Assembly: GCF_934754925.1 (NCBI RefSeq)
Contig: NZ_CAKVJA010000001.1
Coordinates: 231,984 to 295,983 of the forward strand
Direction of reading: 5' to 3'
Source: an uncultured Clostridium sp.
Lineage (GTDB): Bacteria; Bacillota; Clostridia; Clostridiales; Clostridiaceae
Length of the DNA stretch: 64,000 nucleotides
This document shows, one piece after another, positions 18,956 to 29,135 of the stretch (position 1 is its first letter; each line of letters begins with the position of its first letter). Position numbers and translations under genes: made by a program. The notes beneath the pieces were generated by a model. The model was not told the origin of the DNA and searched no databases. It saw only the letters and a list, made by a program, of their open reading frames with translations.

Positions 18956-19615
18956 TTAAGCATTATCTGAATTAAAATTCCATTCAGAATAAAATTCATT
19001 TAAAAACTCTTCCATATATTTATGCCTTTTCTCAGCAATTTCTTTTGCTGATTTTGTATTCATTAAATCTTTTAATTTTAATAATTTTTCATAGAAGTGA
19101 TTTATTGTATGATTATTTTCACTTTTTACTTCTTCTAGTGAGGTAAAATTAATTGGTTTAATATTAGGATCATAAATAACTCTATTTTTATTTCCACCAT
19201 AAGCAAATGTTCTAGCTATTCCTATGGCACCAATAGCATCTAATCTATCTGCATCTTGAACTACTTTTCCTTCTATTGTTTCCTGACTTGAATCTACTAC
19301 CCCACCCTTAAAAGAAATAGTGTTAATAATTTTTATTATTTTAATTAAATCTTCCTCATTAACTTGAATCTTTTTTAGAAATACCTCTGTATTAGTAGGA
19401 TTATTATCATTATTACTTGAAAACTTCCAATCATCTATATCATGTAATAAGGCAGCCATTTCAACAATAAAGCTATCTGCATTTTCCTTTTCTGCTAAAT
19501 ATCTAGATAGATTATATACTCTTTCAATATGGAACCAATCATGCCCACTCCCCTCACCATAAAGCTTTTCCTTCACAAATTCTTTTGTTTTTTCTATCAT
19601 TAATTTTTTATTCAT
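18956..19615 (-). CDS. HD-domain phosphohydrolase
   Basis: A 219-residue metal-dependent hydrolase. The HD signature is complete: His29 (DWFHIERV), His58-Asp59 (LLHDIDDWKF) and Asp121 (VQDADRLDAIGAIG). Relatives of the YedJ/YpgQ type act on nucleotides or phosphate esters; the exact substrate is unknown. The start is supported by GGAGGGATAAACAA. The metH gene lies immediately upstream on the same strand (24 nt), and the two may be co-transcribed. Confidence 0.85.
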   Translation of the reverse strand: MNKKLMIEKTKEFVKEKLYGEGSGHDWFHIERVYNLSRYLAEKENADSFIVEMAALLHDIDDWKFSSNNDNNPTNTEVFLKKIQVNEEDLIKIIKIINTISFKGGVVDSSQETIEGKVVQDADRLDAIGAIGIARTFAYGGNKNRVIYDPNIKPINFTSLEEVKSENNHTINHFYEKLLKLKDLMNTKSAKEIAEKRHKYMEEFLNEFYSEWNFNSDNA

Positions 19616-19639
19616 TTGTTTATCCCTCCATATAATATT

Positions 19640-22600
19640 TTATTTATATGATAGTATATTAGGTAAATAATTTTCTAATTCTTCTTTAGTCCAACCACAT
19701 CTTCTTGCATAATCCTCAGCTTGATCTTTATCTATTAAATTAGAGTTAAAATATCGAGAATCTTCTGAAGCAAAATATAATCCACATACTGAAGATACAG
19801 GATCCATCATATAACTTTCAGTAAGTTTTACTCCTGTTACATTTTCACCATCTAAAATATCAAATAATCTTTTCATTTGACTTTGATCAATAAGTGATGG
19901 ATATCCAAAGGCTGGTCTTATTCCCCTATAGCTACCCTTAAATATTTCCTTCATACTTAAGTTTTCATTAGGTGCATACCCCCAATAATTTTTTCTTATA
20001 TCTTCATGTAACTTTTCAGCAAATGCTTCAGCTAGTCTGTCACATACAAGTTTTAACATAATTAAATTATATGAATCACCTTCTGTTTCTAACTTCTTAG
20101 CATATTCATCTGCGCCAAGACCAGCCGTTACAATGAATCCCCCAAGATAATCTTCTTTTTGTGAATCCTTTGGTGCAATAAAATCAGAAAGACATAAATA
20201 CTCACCGTTGTTTTTTTCTCTTTGCTCTCTAAACAAATTAAAAGTTGTAGCTAAACTTCTATCTTTATTATAAATTTCAATATTATCTCCATTTGAATTT
20301 GCTTGAAAGATTCCAAAGATACCTTTAATATTTACAATATTATTTTTTTCTATAAAATCTAACATTTTATTAGCATCATCAAATATCTTTTTAGCTTCTT
20401 CTCCATAATTTAAATCTTCTAGAATATCTGGATATAATTTCTTCATTTCCCATGCTACAAAGAAAAATGTCCAATCAATATATGGTACTAAATCAGATAC
20501 TTTATAATCATTGACTTCCTTTATACCAATAAAATTAGGTTTAGAAATCTTTCTATTATTCCAATCTATTTTAAGTCTCTTTTCCCTAGCTTCTTCTAGT
20601 GATATCATTTTCTTTTCATATTTATTATAATTATTTCTTAACTCTTCATACTCTTCTTTAATAGATTTAATATATTCCTCTTTATTCTCACCTAAAAGTT
20701 TCTTACATATTTCAACTGTTTTTGAAGCGTCATATCCATATACAGTTGCACCACTATAATTAGGAGCTATTTTTAATGCTGTATGTGGTTTTGATGTTGT
20801 AGCTCCGCCAATTATTATTGGTATATTCATATTTCTTTTTTCCATTTCAGATGCTATATGACACATTTCATCTAAAGAAGGTGTGATAAGGCCACTTAGC
20901 CCGATTATATCTACATTTTCTTTAATAGCCGTTTCTATTATATCTTCGCATGGAACCATAACTCCTAAATCTATTATTTCAAAGTTATTACAAGCAAGAA
21001 CTACACCAACAATATTTTTACCAATGTCATGGACATCTCCCTTAACTGTGGCTAAAAGAATTTTACCTGCTTTAGATGTTTCACCCTCTTCCTTATCCTT
21101 TTCTATATAAGGAAGTAAAAAAGAAACAGCTTTTTTCATAACTCTAGCTGATTTGACAACTTGAGGTAGGAACATTTTTCCATCTCCAAATAGCTCTCCA
21201 ACTCTAGTCATACCATTCATTAATGGGCCCTCTATAATATTAAGAGCTTTAGGATACTTGCTAATAGCTTCTTTTAAATCTTCTTCAATATATTCAGTTA
21301 TCCCCTTAACTAATGAATAGCTTAATCTTTCATCTAAGGTATTTTCTCTCCATAGGTTTTTATTACTTTTAGCTGTAGTAGTTCCATTTTTATAGTCTTC
21401 CGCTTTATCTAATAGTCTTTCTGCCACATCCTTACGTCTATTTAAAACTACATCCTCAACTAATTCTAATAAATCCTTTGGAATATCATCATATATTTGT
21501 ATCATTCCTGGATTTACAATTCCCATATCCATCCCAGCTTCAATTGCATGATATAAGAATACTGAATGCATAGCTTCTCTTATAATATTATTTCCTCTAA
21601 ATGAGAATGATAAATTTGAAACCCCTCCTGAAACTTTAGCATATGGAAGATTTTCTTTTATCCATTTAGTTGCATTTATAAAATCAACAGCATAATTATC
21701 ATGTTCTTCTATTCCAGTTGCAATTGCTAAAATATTTGGATCAAATATAATATCTTCTGGTGGAAATTTTAATTTATTAACTAATAAATCATATGCTCTA
21801 GAACATATAGCTTTTTTTCTTTCAAAAGTATCAGCTTGTCCATCTTCATCAAATGCCATTACTACAACTGCTGCTCCAAATTCTTTAACAACTTCAGCAT
21901 GATTTAAGAATTCTTCTTCTCCATTTTTTAAAGAAATAGAGTTTACTATTGGTTTCCCTTGAATACTTTTAAGACCTGCTTCAATAACTTCCCATCTTGA
22001 TGAGTCTATCATTATAGGTCTTGAAGATATATCAGGTTCAGATGCCAAAAGTCTTAAGAAATACTCCATTTCCTTAGCACTATCTAGTAATCCATCATCA
22101 AAATTAACATCTATTATTTGAGCTCCATTTTCAACCTGCTCTTTTGCTATGGATAGAGCCTCTTCATATTTTTTTTCTCTAATAAGTCTTGCAAATTTAG
22201 CTGAACCAGCTACATTGGTTCTTTCCCCTATATTTATAAAGTTATTTTCTTTATTACTTATAACTACTTCAAGTCCACAATATATACTTTCTCTTTTTAT
22301 TTTAGGAATTGATCTAGGTTGTAATCCTTCTACAGCATCAGCTATTGCTTTTATATGACTTGCTGTTGTTCCACAACATCCACCAACTATATTGACCTTT
22401 TTTTCTTCTGCTAATTCTCTTATAAATCCAGCAGTTATATTAGGTAATTCATCATACTCACCTAAAATATTAGGTAACCCTGCATTAGGATAAACTGATA
22501 TAAACATATCTTGAGTATTTGCCAATTCTTTTATAAATGGTATTATATCTTCTCCACCAAAAGAACAATTTAATCCTATAGAAATAACATTTTCATTTCT

Positions 22601-23299
22601 AATAGATTGTGCAAAAGCATCTAATTTTTGCCCTGATAAAGTTCTTCCAGATTTATCAGTTAAAGTACCTGAAATCATTATAGGAAGACTTTTTCCTTTT
22701 GTTTTATAAACATTATTTGCTGCAACTATAGCTGCTCTAGCATTTAATGTATCAAAAATAGTTTCTATTAATAAGCAATCTATTCCACCATCCATAAGTG
22801 CAGAAATTTGTTCGCTATAAGATTCTACAAGGTCATCAAAAGTTATATTTCTATATCCGGGATTTTCTACATCTGGTGATAAAGATGCTGTTTTATTAGT
22901 AGGTCCTACAGAGCCTGCTACAAACCTTGGTTTATTAGGATTCTTTGCAGTAAATTCATCAGCAATTTCTCTTGCTAGTTTTGCTGATTTATAATTTAAA
23001 ACATAAACTAGATGAGATAACCCATAATCTTCTTGTGAAATACTATTTGAATTAAATGTATTTGTTTCAATTATATCTGCGCCAGCTTCTAAAAAACTTC
23101 TATGTATTTCTTTTATAACTTCCGGCTTTGTTATAGATAATAAATCGTTATTACCTTTTTGCTCTTTATTAAAATCCCTAAGTAACTCACCTCTATAATC
23201 TTCTTCAGTTAACTTAAAGTTTTGTATACTAGTTCCCATAGCTCCATCTAGAACTACTATTTTATTTTTTAAAATATCAATTAAATCGCCCCTATTCAT
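19640..23299 (-). CDS. metH: cobalamin-dependent methionine synthase
   Basis: A 1219-residue four-module enzyme that methylates homocysteine with methyltetrahydrofolate via methylcobalamin. The homocysteine module has the zinc cysteines C245, C308 and C309. A pterin-binding module follows ([12 protein letters not shown] onward). The B12 module has the lower-axial-ligand motif DVHDIGK with His757. The C-terminal activation module binds SAM ([11 protein letters not shown]) for reductive reactivation. All four modules are present and length matches E. coli MetH. No SAM or cobalamin riboswitch is visible in the short upstream gap, so control is not evident. Confidence 0.97.
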   Translation of the reverse strand: MNRGDLIDILKNKIVVLDGAMGTSIQNFKLTEEDYRGELLRDFNKEQKGNNDLLSITKPEVIKEIHRSFLEAGADIIETNTFNSNSISQEDYGLSHLVYVLNYKSAKLAREIADEFTAKNPNKPRFVAGSVGPTNKTASLSPDVENPGYRNITFDDLVESYSEQISALMDGGIDCLLIETIFDTLNARAAIVAANNVYKTKGKSLPIMISGTLTDKSGRTLSGQKLDAFAQSIRNENVISIGLNCSFGGEDIIPFIKELANTQDMFISVYPNAGLPNILGEYDELPNITAGFIRELAEEKKVNIVGGCCGTTASHIKAIADAVEGLQPRSIPKIKRESIYCGLEVVISNKENNFINIGERTNVAGSAKFARLIREKKYEEALSIAKEQVENGAQIIDVNFDDGLLDSAKEMEYFLRLLASEPDISSRPIMIDSSRWEVIEAGLKSIQGKPIVNSISLKNGEEEFLNHAEVVKEFGAAVVVMAFDEDGQADTFERKKAICSRAYDLLVNKLKFPPEDIIFDPNILAIATGIEEHDNYAVDFINATKWIKENLPYAKVSGGVSNLSFSFRGNNIIREAMHSVFLYHAIEAGMDMGIVNPGMIQIYDDIPKDLLELVEDVVLNRRKDVAERLLDKAEDYKNGTTTAKSNKNLWRENTLDERLSYSLVKGITEYIEEDLKEAISKYPKALNIIEGPLMNGMTRVGELFGDGKMFLPQVVKSARVMKKAVSFLLPYIEKDKEEGETSKAGKILLATVKGDVHDIGKNIVGVVLACNNFEIIDLGVMVPCEDIIETAIKENVDIIGLSGLITPSLDEMCHIASEMEKRNMNIPIIIGGATTSKPHTALKIAPNYSGATVYGYDASKTVEICKKLLGENKEEYIKSIKEEYEELRNNYNKYEKKMISLEEAREKRLKIDWNNRKISKPNFIGIKEVNDYKVSDLVPYIDWTFFFVAWEMKKLYPDILEDLNYGEEAKKIFDDANKMLDFIEKNNIVNIKGIFGIFQANSNGDNIEIYNKDRSLATTFNLFREQREKNNGEYLCLSDFIAPKDSQKEDYLGGFIVTAGLGADEYAKKLETEGDSYNLIMLKLVCDRLAEAFAEKLHEDIRKNYWGYAPNENLSMKEIFKGSYRGIRPAFGYPSLIDQSQMKRLFDILDGENVTGVKLTESYMMDPVSSVCGLYFASEDSRYFNSNLIDKDQAEDYARRCGWTKEELENYLPNILSYK

Positions 23300-23388
23300 T
23301 TACTTTCCTGCCTTTACTTATAAGTTTTAGAATAATTATACATTTTTTTAATTTTATTTACAATACATATAATTACAAAACTTTAAAA

Positions 23389-23706
23389 TTATAATTCATT
23401 ATATTTTTTACTGTTTCCCCTAGACTTTTCTACTGGATATTTCTTTTCATTTTTATCCATTTTTTTATTAATAATATCATTTATATCAACATTTAAAGCA
23501 TCTGCCATCTGTAGACAATAGACCATAACATCAGCTAATTCTTCTTCAACATTCTGTTTATTATAATTTTCATTATCCCATAAAAATTCTTCTAATAACT
23601 CTGCAGCTTCTATAGAAATTGCTTTTGCTAAATTAGAAGGTGAATGAAATTGATCCCATTCTCTATCCTTTCTAAATTTTCTTATTCTATTTATTGTATT
23701 TTCCAT
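23389..23706 (-). CDS. MazG-like nucleotide pyrophosphohydrolase
   Basis: A 105-residue all-alpha NTP pyrophosphatase of the dCTPase (DCTPP1-like) group that removes non-canonical or excess nucleoside triphosphates. The metal-binding motif is visible as EAAELLEEFLW with a later EELADVMVYCLQMAD. Length is typical for a single-domain member. It lies upstream of metH with about 90 nt between, so a shared transcript is possible. Confidence 0.88.
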   Translation of the reverse strand: MENTINRIRKFRKDREWDQFHSPSNLAKAISIEAAELLEEFLWDNENYNKQNVEEELADVMVYCLQMADALNVDINDIINKKMDKNEKKYPVEKSRGNSKKYNEL

Positions 23707-23859
23707 TATATTTACTCCTTTACTATTATACTTTTTATATATTTTACTCTAAATTATAAAAATAATTAAGTTTATATTAGTATAGATTATTTTATATAAA
23801 GTTCATACTGATTATTTTAAAATCATATTAATAACTTATCTTCTATACAGCATAAATAT

Positions 23860-23901
23860 TTGTTATATAAAATTGTTGTTATCAACAATTTTATATAACA
23901 A
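23860..23901. repeat. perfect 19-bp hairpin between MazG-like and GH3 genes
   Basis: TTGTTATATAAAATTGTTG and its exact complement flank a TTAT loop. There is no clean T-run on either side of the hairpin; a run of T at 23912-23917 is some 10 nt beyond on the plus strand. It may be the GH3 terminator or a transcript stabiliser. Confidence 0.5.
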
Positions 23902-23976
23902 ATCAATAACCTTTTTTGACGTATATTCTTTGTATCAATTATCTTATAGATAACTAAATCATTTCAGATTTATATT

Positions 23977-26244
23977 TTATTCATTTAACAATTTTATAAC
24001 TTCGTTAAGATCATCGTAAGTAAATACACCACCTAAAAAAACAATTAATTGCCTTAAAGGAATAGAGTTAATAGTTTCTTCTATTAGTTCTTGAGATAAT
24101 GATTCTAATGAAGCGTACTCCTTACTTATACTTGTAAATTCATTTTTTGAAGCATATTTATCAAATAAAGCCTTTAATTTGATAACTGATTCAGGGTTTG
24201 ATAAAATATCACCTATTGTACTATTTTCATCATAGATAACAGGTATACTTACAGTTGACTCAATAAATATCTTTTCTCTACAAACTATATCCCTTGATGA
24301 TTTACCAATTGCAATATTGAATTCTCCACTTTCTACATACCAATCATTAATTTCAGTATTATAATAAGAAAAATCACCTTTAGATAACTCAAATTTTACA
24401 GTTTTAGTTTCGCCTGGATTTAAAGCTACTTTGGTAAATCCTTTTAATTCCCTAATAGGCTTAATAACTGTACTTTCTAAATCTTCAATATAAAGTTGAA
24501 CTACTTCTTTACCAAAAACTTTGCCTATATTACTTATATCTACACATACCTTTAAAGTTTCTGTATCTTTCATAGACTTTTTATCTAATCTCAAATTAGA
24601 ATATTCAAAAGTTGTATAGCTTAAACCATATCCAAATGGAAATAATACTTCAGCATTCTTTTTATCATAATAACGATATCCTACGAAAATTCCCTCCCTG
24701 TATTCAACCTTATCCTTTTCACCACCATAAAATATATAAGAAGGATTATCTTCTAATTTAATAGGGAATGTTTCGGCTAGCTTTCCACTTGGATTTACAT
24801 CACCATATAATACATCAATAGTTGCACCTCCTACAGCCTCACCGCCTAAATATACTTCTATTATACCTTTAACATTATTTATCCAAGGCATTTCAACTGG
24901 TGATCCATTATGAAGTATAACTATGGTATTAGGCTGAACCTTACTTACTGATTCTATTAAAGTATTTTGGCATTCTGGTAATCTCATATGTTTTCTATCA
25001 TATCCCTCTGATTCAAAACTATCTGGTAATCCGGCAAAAATCACAGCAGTATCTACATTACTAGCTAATTTAACTGCTTCATTAATTAATTTATCATCTA
25101 TAATATCATCATCTATATTATATCCTTTAGCATAAAATATCTCTTGTTTAGATTTGACAGCGTCTAAAGCACTTTCTACTTTAAAAGAATTTATATGTGA
25201 ACTTCCTCCACCTTGATAACGTGGATTTTCTGCAAATAAACCGATAAATGCTGTTTTAGATTCACTATCTAAGGGTAATATATTATCATTCTTTAATAAA
25301 ATAATAGATTCACTTTCTATTTTTCTAGCTATTTTATGATGTAGCTCCTTATCATATAATGTGTTGGTATTTTTATTTTCTTCAAGTTTATAAATCAAAT
25401 TCAAAATTCTTTCTACGGCTTTATTAAGAGTATTTATGTCTAACTTTCCTTCTTTAACAGCCTTTACTATTAACTCATCCCTTAATCCATTAGATGATGG
25501 CATCTCTAAATCTAAACCAGCCTCTAGCCCCTTTACTCTATCTTTAACTGCTCCCCAATCACTAACAACACATCCATCAAAATTCCATTCATCTCTTAAT
25601 ATATCATTTAAAAATCTCTTACTTTCTGAAATTTGTATACCATTAACCTTATTATATGAACACATAACTGTCCAAGGTTTTGCATCAATTACTGCCTTTT
25701 CAAATGAAGCCAAATATATTTCTCTAAGGGTTCTTTCATCAATTTCAGAACTAGACGTCATACGCCTAGTTTCTTGGTTATTTGCAATAAAATGCTTAGG
25801 ACATGTGCCAATATTTTTGCTTTGAATACCTTTTATATAACTACTTGCCATTTGTGAAGATAAATATGGATCTTCAGAAATATACTCGAAATTTCTTCCA
25901 CATAAAGGAGATCTCTTAATATTTATAGCAGGACCTAATATAACGCCTATATTTTCACTTTGACATTCAATAGCTAATATTTCTCCTAACTCGTACATTA
26001 ACTCGCAATCAAAAGATGATGCAGTTGCGCATGCAGTTGGAAAGCATACTGCTTTTATACTATTATAAATACCTAAATTATCTCCTGATAATTCTTGTTT
26101 TCTAATTCCATGAGGGCCATCACTTAACATAATGTTAGGAATTTTCAATCTTTCAATAGGTTTCGTATGCCAAAAATCATTTCCCGAACAAAGACTTGCC
26201 TTTTCCACCAAAGTCATTTCTGATATAAGCTTTTTAACATCCAT
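23977..26244 (-). CDS. glycoside hydrolase family 3 beta-glucosidase
   Basis: A 755-residue intracellular GH3 enzyme (no signal peptide). The catalytic nucleophile is Asp229 in GCVVSDWGAV, and the KHF motif (Lys150-His151) and ALN-like NFEYISEDP segment belong to the substrate site. The second alpha/beta domain and a fibronectin-III-like domain (around residues 555-640, GKEVVQLYIED) follow, then a short clostridial C-terminal extension. Probably hydrolyses beta-linked glucosides such as cellobiose; exact specificity is unknown. Single gene with no sugar transporter next to it. Confidence 0.92.
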   Translation of the reverse strand: MDVKKLISEMTLVEKASLCSGNDFWHTKPIERLKIPNIMLSDGPHGIRKQELSGDNLGIYNSIKAVCFPTACATASSFDCELMYELGEILAIECQSENIGVILGPAINIKRSPLCGRNFEYISEDPYLSSQMASSYIKGIQSKNIGTCPKHFIANNQETRRMTSSSEIDERTLREIYLASFEKAVIDAKPWTVMCSYNKVNGIQISESKRFLNDILRDEWNFDGCVVSDWGAVKDRVKGLEAGLDLEMPSSNGLRDELIVKAVKEGKLDINTLNKAVERILNLIYKLEENKNTNTLYDKELHHKIARKIESESIILLKNDNILPLDSESKTAFIGLFAENPRYQGGGSSHINSFKVESALDAVKSKQEIFYAKGYNIDDDIIDDKLINEAVKLASNVDTAVIFAGLPDSFESEGYDRKHMRLPECQNTLIESVSKVQPNTIVILHNGSPVEMPWINNVKGIIEVYLGGEAVGGATIDVLYGDVNPSGKLAETFPIKLEDNPSYIFYGGEKDKVEYREGIFVGYRYYDKKNAEVLFPFGYGLSYTTFEYSNLRLDKKSMKDTETLKVCVDISNIGKVFGKEVVQLYIEDLESTVIKPIRELKGFTKVALNPGETKTVKFELSKGDFSYYNTEINDWYVESGEFNIAIGKSSRDIVCREKIFIESTVSIPVIYDENSTIGDILSNPESVIKLKALFDKYASKNEFTSISKEYASLESLSQELIEETINSIPLRQLIVFLGGVFTYDDLNEVIKLLNE

Positions 26245-26370
26245 TTTATATTCCTCCAGTATATTTATTCAATGTTATACTTACTTTTAAATTAACTCTC
26301 ATTATTATTAATAATATATTCACTTTAGTAGCTTCATTGTTAACTTTTATAAGGTTTATTATAAAATAAA

Positions 26371-26414
26371 AAAAGATTATACTAATAATAAATAATTATT
26401 AGATACAACCTTTT
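26371..26414 (-). terminator. terminator after small membrane protein gene
   Basis: A long, mostly paired stem (AAAAGATTATACTAATAAT with ATTATTAGATACAACCTTTT) followed by T7 on the minus strand. Confidence 0.55.
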
Positions 26415-26438
26415 AATTCTTATGAAAAAATATTAATA

Positions 26439-26702
26439 TTAAATTTTATGATCTACTTTAAATTTTCTATAAAATGAAAATATACCCGCTCCTATAATTC
26501 CTAAAATGCCTCCAAGTGCAAAGAAAAACAAAATATCTTCTACTAAAGCTCCAACTATTATTCCTAAAACTACCCCACTTGACAATCCTTTTGTTAAATA
26601 TTCATAATCCTTTTCTGATAAAATTAATTTCTTCAACACTTCTTTTACACCCCATACTACATAACTAAAATTTAATTTATACCTATTAGATTTATAAAGC
26701 AC
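26439..26702 (-). CDS. small two-helix membrane protein, hypothetical
   Basis: Up to 87 residues with two glycine-rich hydrophobic helices (GVVLGIIVGALVEDILFFF and GGILGIIGAGIFSF) after an acidic/basic amphipathic segment, and a KFKVDHKI tail. The annotated limit starts at a GTG without a ribosome site. A GTG at about 26639, after GGGGTGTAAAAGAA, is a likelier start and would give about 66 residues. I do not recognise the family. Confidence 0.5.
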   Translation of the reverse strand: MLYKSNRYKLNFSYVVWGVKEVLKKLILSEKDYEYLTKGLSSGVVLGIIVGALVEDILFFFALGGILGIIGAGIFSFYRKFKVDHKI

Positions 26703-26860
26703 ATAAAAAGTTCCATAAATTTCTTATTTTATATAACTAATTATTAACATTAAATATTGACACACAGTTATTATATTTATTTTTGCATATATAGTTACTT
26801 AAATTTTAGTATAATTTATTAATCAACCTTACCTTAATTTATAAGCTTTATTTAACAACA

Positions 26861-27271
26861 TCAATTCATCTTTTTCTTTACTATTTCTTCTAGTATTTCA
26901 GCTGCATCTTCTACACATCCTCTACAAGAACGTAAAACTGTACCTGTAGTAATTCCTTTTAATTCTTTACATAAAACTGATGTATTTTTTTCTTTAAATC
27001 TTCTTTCTATTTCATTTAACAGCTCTATATCTTCCTTAATTGGTTCTGCTGGATTTTCTAGATTTACATTGTCATTTAAATAATTAACTATAACATATGC
27101 TCCCATTACAGCACCACATACTTTGTATGCACCACCACTATATTTTCTAACCATATCCTTCATGGTATCCTCATCCACATTAACTAAATCACAAAAAGCA
27201 CAAGCTACGGCTTGAGAGCATGTATATCTATTGCTATGCAGCTCTATTGCTTTATCTTTTCTTTCTCCCAT
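26861..27271 (-). CDS. C_GCAxxG_C_C family redox-type protein
   Basis: A 136-residue protein with the characteristic cysteines: C18 and C24 in CSQAVACAFC, C52 in KVCGAVMGAY, and the SCRGC pair C116/C119. Such proteins occur widely in anaerobes, often with oxidoreductases, and are thought to handle redox or metals, but no member has a firm role. The start has GGGAGAAAG after AAGAAAGGGATGATCC. It is divergent from birA, 250 nt away. Confidence 0.85.
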   Translation of the reverse strand: MGERKDKAIELHSNRYTCSQAVACAFCDLVNVDEDTMKDMVRKYSGGAYKVCGAVMGAYVIVNYLNDNVNLENPAEPIKEDIELLNEIERRFKEKNTSVLCKELKGITTGTVLRSCRGCVEDAAEILEEIVKKKMN

Positions 27272-27449
27272 TTTGGATCATCCCTTTCTTCATAATAACT
27301 TCATTTAATATTATATATATTTTTGGTGTAATTGTCACATTAATACTTTTGTATAACATAATACTCCCTTAATAAAACAGCCTTATTATTTTCCCATTTT
27401 CATTTAAATTAATAATATAACCTTTTCTTTTTCTTCAATATTTATTTTA

Positions 27450-27481
27450 TTGTCAACCAATTTTAATACTTTGATTGACAA
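27450..27481. promoter_or_regulatory. BirA-type biotin operator
   Basis: TTGTCAACC (27450-27458) and GATTGACAA (27473-27481) are an imperfect inverted pair separated by 14 bp, which matches the known BirA operator form TTGTnAACC-N14/15-GGTTnACAA. Its right half overlaps the -35 box of the birA promoter. Confidence 0.75.
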
Positions 27482-27503
27482 AATATTTTGCTATCAATAT
27501 AAT
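27475..27503 (+). promoter_or_regulatory. birA-bioY promoter
   Basis: TTGACA (27475-27480) and TATAAT (27498-27503) with a 17-bp spacer are both exact consensus. The start point would fall at about 27510, right at the AGGAGG ribosome site, giving a very short leader before the ATG at 27525. Confidence 0.85.
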
Positions 27504-27524
27504 TTTCCTAGGAGGTAAATTATT

Positions 27525-28502
27525 ATGTTAAAAAGTAAAGTTTTAAAAGTGTTAGAAGAAAACAAAGGAAGAACTGTTTCAGGTGCTGAAATTGCCAAAA
27601 CTCTGAATCTATCAAGAACTTCGATTTGGAAAGCTATAAATTTACTAAGAGATGATGGATATACTATTAATGCTGTTACAAACAAGGGCTATTCTCTAGA
27701 AGATAATACAGATATTATATCTAAAGAAGGTATTTCCCTATATTTAAATAAAGATTTTTCAAATGTAGATATATATATTTATAAAACAACTTCCTCTACT
27801 AATGAAGTTGCAAAAAAATTAGCTTTATCTGGAGCTAAGCATGGAACTGTTGTTATTTCAGAAGAACAAACACAAGGTAAAGGTAGAATGGGCAGATCAT
27901 TTTACTCTCCAGCTAATACAGGTATTTATATGAGCATTATATTACGTCCAACACTAACAGCAATGGATTCTGTATTAATTACAACATCTTCATCTGTAGC
28001 TATATGTGATGCAATACATAAAGTTACGGGCATAGAATGTCAAATTAAATGGATAAATGATATTTATATAAATAATAAAAAGATAGGTGGTATCTTAACA
28101 GAAGCTTCTACTAACTTTGAAAGTGGAACTATCGACTACTTAATTTTAGGAATAGGAATTAATTTTAATAATCCTAAGGATGATTTTCCAGATAACCTTA
28201 AAGAAATTGCAGGATCTCTTTATAAAGGAAATAGTAATGGTATAAATAGAAATATGCTTTGTGCAGAGATACTAAACAATATTTTAAGTATTATTCCCAA
28301 AATTAAAGACTATGACTTTATTTCAGAATATAAAAAAAGAAGTATCATTTTAAATCAAGAAATAATGTATATAAGTGGTGGAATTTATTCTAAAGGTAAA
28401 GCTATCGATATAAATAATGATGGTTCTTTAGTAATAAAACATGATGATGGTTCTATAAAAATATTAAATTCAGGTGAAGTCAGTATTAGGAGGTTAAGTT
28501 AG
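27525..28502 (+). CDS. birA: bifunctional biotin-protein ligase and biotin operon repressor BirA
   Basis: A 325-residue protein with an N-terminal winged helix (residues 5-60, GRTVSGAEIAKTLNLSRTSI region) that binds the biotin operator. The central ligase domain carries the GKGRMGR adenylate loop (118-124) and KWINDIYINNKKIGGIL. A C-terminal SH3-like domain ends the protein. It makes biotinyl-AMP, biotinylates carboxylase carriers, and represses when biotin is ample. A BirA-type operator lies over its own promoter, so it is probably autoregulated, together with bioY. Confidence 0.95.
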   Translation: MLKSKVLKVLEENKGRTVSGAEIAKTLNLSRTSIWKAINLLRDDGYTINAVTNKGYSLEDNTDIISKEGISLYLNKDFSNVDIYIYKTTSSTNEVAKKLALSGAKHGTVVISEEQTQGKGRMGRSFYSPANTGIYMSIILRPTLTAMDSVLITTSSSVAICDAIHKVTGIECQIKWINDIYINNKKIGGILTEASTNFESGTIDYLILGIGINFNNPKDDFPDNLKEIAGSLYKGNSNGINRNMLCAEILNNILSIIPKIKDYDFISEYKKRSIILNQEIMYISGGIYSKGKAIDINNDGSLVIKHDDGSIKILNSGEVSIRRLS

Positions 28503-29063
28503 ATGAGAAAACTAAATACAAAATCACTTATTTTATGTTCTCTATTTGCTGCATTAATTGCAGTTGGAGCTTTTATTAAAATTCCAGTTCCAATGGTACC
28601 ATTCACATTACAAGTCTTATTTAGTACATTAGCTGGATTATTACTTGGACCTAGACTTGGAGTAGTATCTGTAGGAATATATATACTTTTAGGCTTAGTT
28701 GGGCTTCCTATTTTTACAAATGGTGGAGGACCAAGCTATATTTTTCAACCTACCTTTGGATATCTTATAGGATTTTTAATGGGTGTATATGTTACTGGGA
28801 GTATTGCTCACAAAACCAAAAATCCATCACTAAAAAAATTAATAATAGCAAGCTTAGCTGGCTTAGCAATAGTTTATATTATAGGAATGATATATTACTA
28901 TTTTATCGTAAATTTCTATTTAAACACATCAATTACTGCAATTAAAGTACTAATATATTGTTGTTTAGTATTTATTCCTGGAGATGTAGTATCGTGTATA
29001 GTTGGCTCAATTATTGCTAAAAGAACTATTCCCGTAATTAAAGGACAGATATTAATTAGTTAA
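28503..29063 (+). CDS. bioY: biotin ECF transporter S component BioY
   Basis: A 186-residue integral membrane protein with about six helices and BioY hallmarks (FTLQVLFSTLAGLLLGPRLG, then YLLLGLVGLPIFTNGGGP-like loop). It captures biotin and works with an energy-coupling EcfAT module encoded elsewhere. The ATG follows the birA stop directly; AGGAGG lies in the last birA codons, indicating translational coupling. The birA-bioY order gives biotin uptake under biotin control. Confidence 0.95.
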   Translation: MRKLNTKSLILCSLFAALIAVGAFIKIPVPMVPFTLQVLFSTLAGLLLGPRLGVVSVGIYILLGLVGLPIFTNGGGPSYIFQPTFGYLIGFLMGVYVTGSIAHKTKNPSLKKLIIASLAGLAIVYIIGMIYYYFIVNFYLNTSITAIKVLIYCCLVFIPGDVVSCIVGSIIAKRTIPVIKGQILIS

Positions 29064-29080
29064 TTTAATAAATTTTTTCA

Positions 29081-29135
29081 AAAAAGGAGCTATATCAGAT
29101 TAAGTTGATAAAATTTAATCTGATATAGCCTTTTT
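29081..29135. terminator. bidirectional terminator between bioY and the histidine kinase gene
   Basis: Long arms (GCTATATCAGATTAA with TTAATCTGATATAGC) extended by A-run and T-run on opposite sides, located between two converging genes. Confidence 0.75.

Noticed and set aside
23300..23388. SAM or cobalamin riboswitch before metH
   Set aside because: The gap is about 90 nt with no S-box or cobalamin-box motifs.
25436..25825. 129-codon plus-strand ORF opposite the GH3 gene
   Set aside because: Antisense shadow of a conserved enzyme; no start signal.
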